Shown here piece by piece: positions 35,404-47,274 of a DNA stretch of 64,000 nt (its first letter is position 1; each line of letters begins with the position of its first letter). The position numbers and the translations under genes were made by a program. The notes under the pieces are model-generated. The model worked only from the letters and a program-made list of their open reading frames with translations. It ran no database searches and was not told the DNA's origin. Origin of the DNA: Melastoma dodecandrum (Eukaryota > Streptophyta > Magnoliopsida > Myrtales > Melastomataceae); NCBI GenBank assembly GCA_029817715.1, contig JARUPY010000382.1, positions 62,001 to 126,000 on the forward strand, written 5' to 3'.

Positions 35404-36751
35404 ACCCTTAGTAAGCATCATCTGCTCTTCGGCATCCTCCTAACGATGTGCACAACTCAAAATGATTAATCACGCTCCCAAGTGTCTTTTGGGTACTCCC
35501 ACCCGACTTTATTCCCTTCGGATCATCCCATCCAACCTTATCTTGCGACTCCGACACATATCGTCAGATTACCAATCGTACTGGGATTTCACTTATCACT
35601 CATGAATCAGCATTCGGCGACATCGCTATCCGTCCCGCACAGGCCGTTCCTCCCAGCGAATCACCTTTTAGATTCTTCCACGTTCACGGACACAATCCGC
35701 CTGATCACATCGCCCGCGAACCTTTCTGTTCGCATTTCATTCCGAAAAATTGTCCAACCCATTTGCTTCGTTCCGTCCTCGAGGTTGTCGACGATTTTAT
35801 CCAGGGACGGATTCTCTACGAATTCACACGGCCACGGATCCTTCCATCCGGCATGTCTATTATATGGCCATGGGTCACCGGAGAAATCCTTCCCGTAAAG
35901 CCCCAGAGCGCACTCACCGTTCTATCATTCAAATACCGAGCTTTTGCAGGGATGGACAATCGTAGAATAGCAGACGGAATGACCCACAAAATCAATGGAC
36001 AACTCACAGTCACTACCGCGGCCAGACTTACCCAAGCAAGATGACATCGACACCACGGAGGCAAAAAGGGGAACGGGGCAAGGAACGATCACAGTCACTA
36101 CTGCTCTTTTTTTTTTTCTCGCATGGGCTTAGTGTCCCTTAATGATAGCCAGAGTCCCACCATTTTCTCATTTCAATGACACATCCGAGGACAGCTTCCG
36201 TATATCCCATAGTTTGGTGGCCTGGTCTTTCCCGTTAGAGATAAGGTACTTGGCCATCTCCGTGACTGTCAATAAATGTAACCCCTTCGAGATGTTCCAC
36301 TAAAACACCTGCAGCTTTCCCTCTTGAAACAAAGCAACGCCGGTCCCAGACCTACGGTTAACCTTATCATAGGAAAGGAAGAAGAAAATGTACAGAAGAC
36401 AACATTGGTTCCGAACACATAATTACTAGGACACCGAATACTTCAAGAACCAAATCTGCAAATGAAGGAACTTATCAAACAGTCTCCAACATATCACAAA
36501 ACCAGAAATTTTACTGCAACTCTTTAGTAAGTCATCGAGTGATACATAACCTTTCATTGACAATTTATAATTACAAAATTTCGGATCATTATATTACCTC
36601 GATGTATTTTTAAAATATAATATGTAATATTTGATGTATTTGTGGTTTCATAAATAATTGTAATAATTTTAATACGGGCTTATTGTTATTTTTATTAATT
36701 GGAATTTAAGGTTCTTCCGCTTTCTCGAAACAACTCCCACGTGTAAAGGGG

Positions 36752-36855
36752 AGTTTGGTTTGCGGAATAAAAAAAGAATGGAACGATTTTTTAAAGAGTT
36801 ATCGTTCCATTTTAAAATGAATCAGATGGAATGGTTTTTATTCCATTTCAAACAA
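36752..36855. mobile_element. Short MITE-like element (tentative)
   Basis: Starts GTTTGGTTTGCGGAATAA and ends with an imperfect inverted counterpart (ATTCCATTTCAAACAA). The interior is GGAATGG/CCATTCC-rich and folds back on itself. The ends resemble those of the clearer element at 49.9 kb, so they may be one family. No clear target-site duplication is visible. Confidence 0.4.
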
Positions 36856-37425
36856 CATCGGTCTTCAAATTTTTAGAATTAAAAGAAAAAAATCATCCAG
36901 GTTTTAAGAAGATCGCTCTTATATCATAAAAGATTTTACTGGAAGGAAAAATGTCAAGAAAACCACATCCTGTAGAAAAATAAATTGAACAAAGAAACGG
37001 AAGAATCTAAAAGCTAGCACTTCCTAAACAAAATCCAAATACAATAATTAAATAAAACCCATAATCAACTAACATAATTGCACTCCTTAATAAATTGTAA
37101 AAGGGTAATATTGTCCTTTTTTATGACATGTCGAAAAAGTTTTCCAAATACATAAACCACGAATAAAACATTTTCTATTCAAAACCAACGGAAACTAACG
37201 GAAATGTGCTTTCCGACAGCTAACTACCTCAACAGATCACGACTTCAATTAAAATTCTTGTTGGCATTTTCAACCGGATATTGTTTTCCCGTTAGCTTGA
37301 TCTGTTGATTTAGGTGAAAAACCTGAACGAACCTCGCTAATCTCTTTTCAGTTAAATGATCAATTACATACCTACGCATTGAACTCGATCATTTCGTTCG
37401 ATCGAATCTCGAAATTAATAGTAAG

Positions 37426-38753
37426 ATGATCGCTGTTGTTGGCGATGCGGTGAGCTGCAGCTTTTCCAATCCGGGCATGGACCGCTTCCTCAGGTGTTGT
37501 GATGGTGACCTAAGGGCATCAATCGCGGACTCTGCGATGCTGTGGATGGTACATGAGGAGATGCAGAGAGTGCATGAGAAGGTCAAGACCAAGGACTCGA
37601 CCGCTCGCCTCAATGAGATCTCCAAGTTCTACCAGCTGGCTGTCATCCAGCTCGAGTTTTGTCATAAGTTTGTGCAGCAGGAGACCGAGGACGGCCACCA
37701 GCAGGGCCTCCTCGACGATTTGGGTTCTATCCGGGATCATCTCAGGGGACGGCAGTTGGAATCGGAGGCAGCCATTGCCGAGAAGGACAGGGAGTTGTTG
37801 GAGATGGCGGAGAACGAGTTGAGGCTGAGGAAGGCACTGGAAGCGAAGGAAAGGGAGGTGGTCTTGTTGAGGAGAAGGCTGGAGGCAGCGTGCAGCCCTC
37901 GTTGGCTGGAGGACGGTGATGAGGAGACGAGCGACGCGGTTGATCGGAGGACTGGGGACGAGACGAGCAGAATCGGAAAAGGTGAAGGCAGAGCAGGGTT
38001 CGAGACGACGATAGCTCCCGATATCGACGCGTTCAAAGAGACGCTGGATATGGCATTTGGGAAGATGAGGGATGCCATCGTGATGTCAGAGACGGAACCT
38101 TCAGATCAGCAGATGGTGTCAATCATGGAGAGGGACGTCCTGGTTGTGTCAGTGAAAGAGTTCGTTGCGGATGTCAAAACGAGATTCGAAGCAGAACAGG
38201 GAATAAGATTGGCACAGGACGCAGATTTAGAAGAAAGCCGTGTTTCAGAACTGCTGTCCAGTTTTACGCACCAGGTCTACGGAAAATTATCCAAACACAC
38301 CGCGAGGTGCATGTTCCTGTTCTTCGACGTCATCTCTAGGAAGGGAAAATACAGTTCAGCTGACATTCCCACGTCCATGGTCGACAGGCTTGAAGACATG
38401 AAGCGGCAGACTGACTCGTGCACTGAACAGGTGGCTTCCCTAAGGCAGAAAGAACGACTTTACCAGGAGGCCTTCGTGGTAACAAGCCAGAACCTACGGA
38501 AGGCCGAAAACGAGGTACTATACAATGCATGAAACTCAGCTCCTGACAATCCAACATCACAAACAAACGCTCGAATTCAAACAAATTTCAAGCGGAACAA
38601 CAGGTGGATCTGCTGGCTGATCAGGTCGACAGGCTACTGGACATGCTGGAGTCGGTTTACGTGAAACTCTGCCGCCACTCTCCCATACTAGAACAACATT
38701 TTGACGTATGGGACATACTCGCATCCGTACACAGAGAACTAAAAGGGGTGTGA
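37426..38753 (+). CDS. WPP domain-associated protein-like coiled-coil protein
   Basis: Two exons (37426-38514 and 38604-38753) give 412 residues. Long heptad-rich stretches at about 95-155 and 320-400 predict coiled coils (EAAIAEKDRELLEMAENELR, LRKALEAKEREVVLLRRRLE). The C-terminus LADQVDRLLDMLESVYVKL, SPILEQHF, ILASVHRELKGV is characteristic of plant WPP domain-associated proteins, which interact with nuclear-envelope WPP-domain proteins. That assignment is from memory of the family and fits better than any enzyme. The acceptor at 38602-38603 was chosen because it alone keeps the frame. The known family is longer at the N-terminus, so this member is short or has missing upstream exons. Confidence 0.8.
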
Positions 38754-39691
38754 CGGAGGCGGCTACGCTTACACATGACATAACTGCGGCAGCATTCGGC
38801 AAGCCAAGCTAAGCAGGCCCCGCGGAAAGACCCAGTAGATCCTGATACCTTGTCTGGCGACTCTTACCTCCCGAAGGGAAGGGACGGAAGGGCAATTGTA
38901 CAGCGAAAGACGAGGCTAATAAGGCCCAGCTAGCATCGTCATGCTGCAATTTTTTGCCCTTGGATGAAGAAGCCCGGAGGGACAATCACAATCTCTTTTT
39001 CTTTTTGCTTTGACCGAGTGTCGTTCTTTGTCCCTTACTAAAAATTAACCATGGCATTGTCGCCTGTTGGGAGTTAGACAGCATTCATATCTGATCTCTG
39101 ATCAATCACAATACGCAAGTTCACCAGTGAAACGAAATTCATAACCCTCCTCCACGCGCGCTCCCACAAAGCCGTCTACATCGAAACGAGACTCGTGGGC
39201 AGGACAGGACACTGGCCGCCGCAGCTACCCCCCCTCTCCCCGACAGACGGTGTCGCGGCCCATATTACGATGCCCCTTGCGTGCGGGTGCTGGCCCTTCT
39301 CTCGTGGGGTCGTTACATGACGTCTGTGAATGTCATACGGTGGAGAAAGCTTAACGTTTTAGATAAGACTTGGTCGTAGGGAACTAAATGATAATAATAA
39401 AAGGATGACACCTATTAACTAAGAAAACCTTCGAGCAGTGTATTATTGATAGGAAGATGTCCTACACTGTGTTAGCATATATATACATTTTAAGTATAAC
39501 AAATAGATTCAAAATTCAAACTATAAACAGACGAGAACTTGTTGTAATTGACTAACGTTATTTAGGAAAAAAACGATGGGAAGAAAAAATAAAAGGGATC
39601 CTAGGGTTTGAAAGGAACATTTGAAAATCGACCACGGACAATGTTGCAATAACATTTACAAGAAAAGAAAAGAGAAGAAAGGAAGATGCTT

Positions 39692-39697
<6 letters not shown>
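38754..39697. other. Intergenic region, 3' side of MIR160
   Basis: No gene recognised. It should contain the 3' end of the WPP-associated transcript and the 3' part of the minus-strand MIR160 primary transcript. The sequence at 39.35-39.6 kb is AT-rich. Confidence 0.5.

Positions 39698-39726
<29 letters not shown>
39698..39726. repeat. (GA)n microsatellite next to the MIR160 hairpin
   Basis: A nearly pure GA run directly adjoins the 3' base of the MIR160 hairpin. On the transcribed strand it reads (TC)n and would lie in the primary transcript just after the miRNA*. Confidence 0.9.
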
Positions 39727-39728
<2 letters not shown>

Positions 39729-39822
39729 TGCATGGCTCCTCATACGCCATTGCGCCGGAGGCCACCGTGGGAAGCGGTGGGCTCACTCCGCGAATGGCAT
39801 ACAGGGAGCCAGGCACATTCGT
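39720..39822 (-). ncRNA. MIR160: MIR160 precursor hairpin
   Basis: On the minus strand the 5' arm holds the 21-base miR160 sequence (39815 down to 39795, starting TGCCTGGCTCCCTG), identical to the conserved plant miRNA. The 3' arm holds the canonical miR160* (39747 down to 39727, starting GCGTATGAGGAGCC). The two arms pair along 19 positions with two mismatches and a few G-U pairs, leaving the two-base 3' overhang expected after DCL1 cutting. The loop between the arms is 47 bases. miR160 directs cleavage of ARF10, ARF16 and ARF17 mRNAs and so tunes auxin responses. A primary transcript would start to the right, somewhere near 40.1 kb, where AT-rich TATA-like sequence occurs. This is inferred. 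Confidence 0.96.
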
Positions 39823-42124
39823 CGAATACCGTCCTTCGGTCCGTTCCCCCCACGACCGGAATGCGAAGAGAGGAAGAGGGGAGGATTAAACAGAAAAAGA
39901 TGGACTCAGAGTTTTCTATGATGGGTCGCATTCCCCCCATATTTATACAAAGAGACTGATCGAACGAACAAGGAGCGACGAAAACACAAACGCCTGTGTT
40001 GTTGGTGGTTGACGAGAGTGAGAGTGAGTGGAGGAGATAATGGCGTGAGTGGTGGTCGAGGGAATATAAAAAGGCTGACCAAGAATGCAATTTCCTATGT
40101 AGAATTCAAACACATATATATTATATGTATATACACATTTTTGCAGCTTTTTTTTTACTTTTTCTTTTTGGTCGTTGTCACTCAATTAATCCTCACCCAA
40201 TTCATTCAAAAAGGGGATCTTTTTTTTAATTAATTGTCATTAGTGGTGTGCTAGTGATTTGATTTTTCTAAAGCCCAACTTTTTCGTTTAAAAGGAAAAA
40301 AAAAAATAAATGTTTGGGTTTGGGGAGTTAAAGCAAAAGTGCACACCCTCAATTCTGCTTTTCTTACTTTCTGTTTGTTTTTTTACCTTATGATTTAATT
40401 ATATTTTTGCTTTCATTTTTTTTTTTGGTCGCATTCTTCTTGGAAATACATGGATTCTCTCCTCCTCCTTTTACTTTACCACCCACCATTTTAGGAGAAA
40501 TTAAAATTACATTATACACTGATATAAAGATTCAAACGAAGGAATTCGCATTTACAAGGGCATGTAATTTCTGATATAACCAAAAAAAAAAAAACTTTTT
40601 GTCTCGTGATGTCGTCAATTCCCCCACAATGAAATAAGTCATACTATACTTAATCCTTCTTAAGTTTGTGGGGCAAATTATATATATATAAAGAGTTGAT
40701 GGTGGTACTTTACAATCACATCAACATCTGGTTTAACGGATCTCTCTCTCTCTCGTGTACAGCTTGATTTAAAATAAAAAAAAAATGAAGAAAGAAAGAA
40801 TCGGTTGGGTTTGATGATAGAGGAGGTGACATGTGATGGACGTCTTGAAAATCACAGAGGAGACCCACATCCCCCCCCCCCCTGCCTAAAACAAAAATTC
40901 TGGAATTGCAGAATGGAATGATTGTTGTCTGCTGTCTGAAAATATCCTTCTTTTCAGACACCATAATGAAAAGAATTCGATTCCCCTGCCTTTTTGTCTT
41001 CTCAATCTCAAAAATAAATAAATAAATAAATAATAAACAATGATGATCATAAAACTGGTGAATCCCCCCCCCCCCTCCTCACCCGGCCATCATTAATTGC
41101 CGCGCGTGCTCCAACTTTTTGGCCGTGATTTATTCTCCAATTACACCAAACCTTTTCTTTAATTTCCGAAGAGTTTCAAATTCATCGGTTGAAAATCATG
41201 TTTTTTTTTAAATACCTTTTTTTTATCTAAAGGATGTTTTATATCTTTTAACCCCTCTCCCCTAAAAACAACCTTTAATAAAACCATTATTATTTATTAC
41301 GAAAGAAAATCACGGGGGGGGTCCGAACCAAAAAACAAGCTGAGTTCAAACACACCTCCCAAACCAAAAGGGGAAGTGCAGACTTTTCCTTTTTGTTTAT
41401 CTCTTTTTCTTTTCTGTTTACACATTGTCCGACTCAGACGTATATTTTTTTTCTCCTTTTTCAATCCTCTGATTTTGTTCCTCCTTCAATTTTACTTTTC
41501 CGTCCTTTACGAAATAAATTGTTCCTTTTATATTTGAATATTTTAATATTGATCATTAGAATTTAAGGAGGAGCTTATTTTAACAAATCCTGGGCTTGAC
41601 CGCAAAACGACCCAAAATTAATATTGGACCTCACAATCTTCCCGGGGCAACCCCCCCCTACAAAATCTCGGGGCCCCAATCCTTCCCACAACGAACCAAG
41701 TAGCCACACGACGGCATTGCCCACAAAGGTGGCATAGATGGTTGCGACGAGTTCCGCAGGGCTGGCCATCACGAGTTATCGGTGGATTGGTAGAGCCGGT
41801 AAGGGGAGCAGGAAGCATAGGCTGGTGAGAGAGATAAGTAGGTTCAGCAAGAAAGTGCTACCAACTAACAGCATTCAAGTGGAATCATATATGTCTTAAA
41901 TGAAGGCCTCCTACATGCACAAGCATAAGGTTTAGAGGTCATAGCTATCCAAGTGGATGCAGAAATATTAAGAGAGAAGCCTCAGAGATACGACTAGTTG
42001 TAACCCTTTGATGTCGCCTATTGTGAACAGCAAAGTATTATCATGTTTTATTTTCCACATGGGGATGTTTTGGGGCCATGCAAACTTGGTTTGGATAGAT
42101 GTAACTGAACCAAACACATGGAAG
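39823..42124. other. MIR160 upstream region and intergenic spacer
   Basis: Presumed promoter of MIR160 on its left part: TATATA tracts near 40115-40135 lie about 300 bases upstream of the hairpin on the minus strand. The rest is AT-rich with (TC)n near 40741, poly-C near 40872 and 41067, and TAAA repeats near 41017. Two overlapping minus-strand frames at 41575-41818 (65 and 66 codons) have no recognisable domain. Confidence 0.5.
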
Positions 42125-45100
42125 TCACTCCATTGAAGATTTGCTGGAATCCAGTGCTTCACTCTGCGTTTGGAGAATGGAGGGTAGTGGTGCAGTGATG
42201 GTAAGTACCTGCACCCGGCCAATTACATATAATGAAGTGGGAATAATCAATATCAAATTATCTGGATCCCATGGTATTCTCAGAATTAAAGTTTTCTGAG
42301 AACTAATAGTTGTCTGGGCAGTATTTGCCATATGGGGAAAAGTAAACAGCAGTGATGATATTACCTCGTCCGTCATCGGGTGGGAAAGAATCACCTGATG
42401 AGCATGCAGGAAGTAGCCACAATCACCAGGCAGCGCATGCTGAGGCCTCACATGACCCCTAAGAATGATTAGGACAAATATTTAGAGTATTCATCAACTT
42501 AACCAACTTTTTAGCCAGGAGAGAGTTCAAAGTCCTCCCCCCCCACCCACCCTGAGGACATGCACTTGTCTAGACATATCACCGGTTTACTGAACTATAT
42601 GACGACATATAGTCCTAGATGTCCTTTCCCGACAAACCTAATCCTTGTGACAAAGATTGAATTTATTTCCTCTGATTCTAACCATATGTGCCAGAAAATC
42701 AGAACTGTTTGCAGAGCAAAACAAGTACGTTACTGTCAACACACACCCGTCCACTGCAAAGCTTTCTTCCACGTCATCGAAAGCAAAGCATCGTGGCTTC
42801 CCTCCTTCAACATATAGAGGATCACCTGGTGAAAAAGCAAAGGTTTAAGAGTAGTGGGTAGGATCAGAATACTAAGTTTTCATTCACCAAGCTACATAGT
42901 AAAATAAACTAGTTGTCATACTGTATGATTGGTTCTTCGAAAAAGTTTAAGTGTACATTATTTGTATTAGACTTTTCCCCTTAAAAACTCGCCAAAAGCA
43001 TTATATAAAGAATATTTGGGTGCTTCAATTACATTGCCATACACTCAAGTAAAAAGCCAGTATATTCCGTACAATCTCCAATCCTAATTTGGTAAAAAAA
43101 TTATGTTCACTTGAATGCAAACAGGATTTGTAGGAGTTTGTTTTCATGTTTGCATGCTTTCGACGGCACAGGAATTCCCCTGTTGACAGGTAAACAAGCA
43201 CAACGCCACTTACATATCAGAGGATGCCCTATAAAGGAGAGATGTATTCGTATCTGATGTGGCCTTCCCGATTGAATCTCAACCTGTTTTGAAGCGAAAG
43301 AAAATTGTAAGCCCATGCCTCAACAAATTTCTTCGCATAAGAATAAAAACCAGGACAAGTCTCCCTTCTTCGAAAAACTCAATCGGACTGCTTTCCCAAG
43401 TACTAAAAGGGAGCTAGAACATTTAATTGTTTACTAGTCGACCTGAACTATAGTTCGATGTCTTTCCACATCTCTCTGGAGAACCTTAACTTTGCTCACA
43501 GCAGGTTTGCCTGCATTGCAGAGGACAACCAATAAAAAACCTAAATATAGATAATTATTATTTATCATAGGAAATAATTGATTGCATTAGGTGATTAAAG
43601 CAAATTAGAACCATAGGTTGGTGTTTCCAGCATTGACGGACCTGATGTAGTTGCCACATACAGCCCCTTAGCTACACCAGAATATTTTGCAGCTCCAATA
43701 GGTTGACTGATTATGAGCTGCAGAGGACAGAGCTTCTATCATGCTGGGTCGAACATTGGCATGAAAAAATAAATGGCATCTCAATGAATATGCTGTCGGA
43801 CTATTCAGCTCTCTCAGTCAGTTGTGCACAAACAAAAGTCTCAGAAGAGTGACGTTCCTGGAGAGAAGTTTCAACACAGATCCCTTCCCGAACTCGTACA
43901 AGAGTAAGGTAATGTGACGGTCAATCTTGCAGCCACATCACATCAATTTCCAAGACAACATTGAATTGCACACAGGATATGCCATTGAGCAGATTATCAA
44001 CGTTAAAAGACTTGAAAGGAAAAAGAATGGTTTGGAGTGTCACCTCATCTTCAGCAAGTATTCCATCCACTAAAGCCCGGTAAAATTTAGTAATTTTCCT
44101 TGCTGGTTTTGGCTCCATCCCCACATTTCTGCATCCATAAAATTGAACATATGGAGTTATTTTTTCTAATGCTAGCTCGAAAAGAATGTCTTTCCGGTGC
44201 ATGTGACATTTTATTAGGATGATGTGCATCTTGATTAATAAAAGTATTGCTTCTTCCTTCCAAGTGAACACTGTTGCAATTTCCAACCTTGTTCCTGAAA
44301 TGAGGGATGTCCCATCTGCGAAGTAGGCAGACAAACGGGATTTCGCTATCTTTGTCTTGGCACATAGCAGTATTCCTGTCACCACACAACTAAGTCATTA
44401 GGTGAAGCAAGAGCCAAAAGCTAACTAAGAAAGCAAATCGAATGCTCCCAAAATATGTAATTGACACCAACTTCCTTCCAAGACGTCAACTCCATAGCAT
44501 GTGAAAGAAGGAATAATAATAATGAACCATCACCCCACATCTCAACATTGACCTACACCAAGATGGAGTATAGATATGGCCAAGGGCAGAGAACTTTACT
44601 TCACCCTACCAAGAGAAGAGAAATTGACATCACCCTACTAAATATTATGAGACTAACACCAGCAACAAAAATGCCCCGAAACAATATTACAATTGTATCT
44701 TCTACCCCTACTATTAGTTCCTGCAAATAGAATAATTAACCTAATATCAGTAAAGATTGATCCATGAATCGTTCTGACAATTAATATGCGGTCACCTGAT
44801 GTGCCCCTGCCCAGTCTGTGGACAGGCACAGGTTGAGGTTCATGGCCCATCTGCAGAGTCCTTTTTCTTTCCCGCCATTGAAGTTGCGATAACACAGTTC
44901 TTTGCTGGAAAAGCCCTCCAGGTAATACTTGCAGTCCAGAGGGCTTATTAAGAGCAATCTAAGGATAAGCAATCAAAGAAAGCACATCAATTAGCACCCT
45001 TTATATCTTCGAAACTTGAAACATAATGCTTTATAGCAAAGACTCAAAGTCACGCGCTTCCGCTGCAACTATTACTACCATATGATCATCTTCGTAGAGA

Positions 45101-45759
45101 ATCTCAATTGAGCAGGGCGCATCAGGTTCCTTCCAAGGCAACCTGTGATAAACCAACTTCAATCCAGCCCTAAACCATGACTCGGAAACACTGCAAAGAT
45201 CAGCAAACAGGGAAACAATGCAAACACGCCAATAGAGGTGTAAAAGAATCCACGCATGAATCACCTGAGCTGCTCGTCAGGGTTTGTAGTTACACGTTTA
45301 TCCACCATAATCTGCCACCTGAGAAGTAGAACCATTATCCGTTCTAACAAGTAACAGAAATCGGTCACCAGACAATCGTGACCAACTAAACAAAACTATG
45401 AGGCACCTGTCCATTTCGAATTCGCTGCATCCACCTGAACAATATTCATGCAGCTTTCAAAAATCAGGAAAAGAAAAATCTACCCCAACCATGAATGTGG
45501 GCAGAAATGCAGTCTCACCCTTGAAGAGGGGCCGAGCATCTGTACTTGCTTCCGTAGAACTCGATCAACGTCGAGCCTGACAAATTGACACCTTCGATTG
45601 TTAAAGAGAGGCAGGCGGAGGGATAGAATTTGGGAAGATGTTTTTACTGGACGTACCATCGTCGGAGGGGGCAACGACGTCTTCGTAGGACAATCCCCCG
45701 TTCAGCTCCGGCCACGGTAACCCGAACCTTCGATCGCAGCTTTGGACGGCGTCTGACAT
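42125..45759 (-). CDS. RluA-family RNA pseudouridine synthase (plant PUS5 type)
   Basis: Fourteen minus-strand exons: 45657-45759, 45519-45576, 45407-45434, 45265-45311, 45079-45169, 44796-44958, 44288-44375, 44044-44128, 43642-43717, 43443-43510, 43214-43283, 42747-42825, 42365-42458 and 42125-42208. They give 377 residues, all in phase. An S4-like RNA-binding part (APLQGWMQRIRNGQIMVDKR) is followed by the RluA catalytic fold: EILYEDDHMIALNKPSGLQV, VPVHRLGRGTSGILLCAKT (from about 153), KITKFYRALVDG, VEIQSGRPHQIRIHLSFIGH and a C-terminal LPGDCGYFLHAHQV. The enzyme isomerises uridine to pseudouridine in RNA. The position that is the catalytic aspartate in HRLDxxTSG enzymes is glycine here (G159); I believe this is shared by the plant PUS5 group. 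Residue C293 at an exon junction replaces a usual glycine (HPLICDPLY). Confidence 0.92.
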
Positions 45760-45967
45760 CTCCGCCTCGCCCGAACTGTCCGGTCAAACACTGGAGAAGA
45801 ACCCCAAAAAACTCGCCGGCCGGGTAATCGACAAAAAATCAATAATCACCGAAAACTTGAACAAACATTGATCAATAATCAATCGACGAACACAAAAGTT
45901 GAAGAAGATTCAAAAGAGCTTCAATGGAATCAATCGTTCTTATTCATCTCTAGAATTTTCTCAGTTT

Positions 45968-47274
45968 TCAAGGCTGGCTAGTACTGAATTCATGGCTTGA
46001 TCTTTTATACTCGGGCTTCAGTTCATAAGTCCCTTGATTCGCCCCCTTGTTGTTGTACACGCACAGATCCTTCAGCAAGTCTTTCAAGAATTGCTGCACG
46101 CGGAAAAAAAAAACAGGTAAGTAGTTATGACAAACTTCCACCTTCTCCAAAGGAGGGGAATTGATCGAATGTACCTCCGGCTGATCTGTCTCGGCGATGA
46201 GGTTCCTCAGAGTCCAGTTCGGTTGCCGCTCGAAAAGCTTGAACATTATTTCCTCCATCTCACCACGGTCCCTCCTTGTCCTCTTCAGCTCTGCAGGCTT
46301 CGGCACTGGTTTCTTCTTGATCTCCTGGATAGGATTCGGCTACTGCATCATGCATAAGGTCTCGCCATATTTACGAGAAGTGAGGAATTACGATGACTAA
46401 TTCATTACCTTTGGCGGCAAAGGCCTAATGAACGTGGTGCCACACTTGTCATTGTCGATCACCTGCGGTTGTCAAACAGTCAGTACCTGAAGAATCATCG
46501 TGGCGACACTCGAAAACGCGAACTCGACCCGAGAGAGAGAGAGAGAGCGGAAACCTGTATCTGTCTGGTTCTGTTCATTGCTTTGTTAGTTCGTTCTCGA
46601 CAGAGCTTCCCGTACTTCTCGATCTGCTCCTCATGCGGCCTCATGTCGAACTTGTTCAGTATCTTCCCCTCCACTGCCATCTTTCCTGAACGCAGAAAAT
46701 CAAACATCATTTCTGCCAGTGTCTCCAGTCCGACATGGCATGGAGAGAGATTTTCAATAACTTTACCTTCAGTCGACTCGGAGAACACAGCCATTGGGAC
46801 GAAATCCTTTGACATTTCCATGGAGTACCGCTTCGGCACATCGCCAGATTCAGTAGAAGCCAACTCCATCATGAACTGCGCATGGATGCCGATCATTAAA
46901 AAACCAGGCGAAATCCTAGAGGATGATACCCTGAGGAAGACACCTGCCTGAGGAGACTCTTGCTTGTCACCGGATAGGAGCGGATCGATGGACAGGACGA
47001 CCTTTGCAACAATAGGTGAAGGAGACACGTAAGAGGAAGACGAGGAGAAACCTCCATCGGTGACATTCATCAGATGATCAAGCGGCACGGCTTCGCGGGG
47101 GGCACCAAGGGATTTTGAGACCAATGGGGGGCACTTCATGAGCCAGGTGGCACGATCAGACTTGCTCGTGTCGACAAACACTCCGCCATAGGGGGAGGAT
47201 GAAGACGCCCCTGCTGCCGCCACTGCATTGTTCTTGTCGTTGTCGGAGCGATCCGCTTTTGGTTTATTCTCCAT
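45968..47274 (-). CDS. Transcription initiation factor IIF subunit beta (RAP30)
   Basis: Six minus-strand exons: 46948-47274, 46767-46875, 46555-46685, 46409-46462, 46175-46324 and 45968-46093, giving 298 residues. The N-terminal dimerisation region contains ATWLMKCPPLVSKS and IVAKVVLSIDPLLSGD. The middle has KFDMRPHEEQIEKYGKLCRE. A C-terminal winged-helix DNA-binding domain has KRTRRDRGEMEEIMFKLFER and VYNNKGANQGTYELKPEYK. With TFIIF alpha it binds RNA polymerase II and helps build the preinitiation complex. The first intron fits only as a GC-AG intron (46876-46947); it is 72 bases and free of stops. The start at 47274 is the first ATG with a normal acidic N-terminus. The gap to the pseudouridine synthase gene is only about 210 bases, with both genes on the minus strand. 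Confidence 0.92.

Larger units (their letters stand above)
34310..37425. other. Intergenic region without a supported gene
   Basis: AT-rich spacer. It contains the short repeat at 35329-35403 and a MITE-like element at 36.75 kb (both listed). A GC-richer block at 35.48-36.05 kb has overlapping frames on both strands, the longest 138 codons, without any domain I recognise. It may be transposon-derived. The last 200 bases are the likely promoter and leader of the WPP-associated protein gene. Confidence 0.5.

Noticed and set aside
35482..36044. Overlapping 71-138-codon plus-strand frames
   Set aside because: Three frames overlap, none has a recognisable domain, and there are no splice or start features to prefer one.
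41575..41818. Two overlapping minus-strand frames with PAELVATIYATFVGNAVVWLL
   Set aside because: The hydrophobic stretch looks protein-like, but I could not match it to a family and no adjoining exons were found.
46876..46947. Reading the continuous frame through this segment as part of TFIIF beta
   Set aside because: The inserted residues have no counterpart in the family, whereas removing them as a GC-AG intron restores the conserved sequence.
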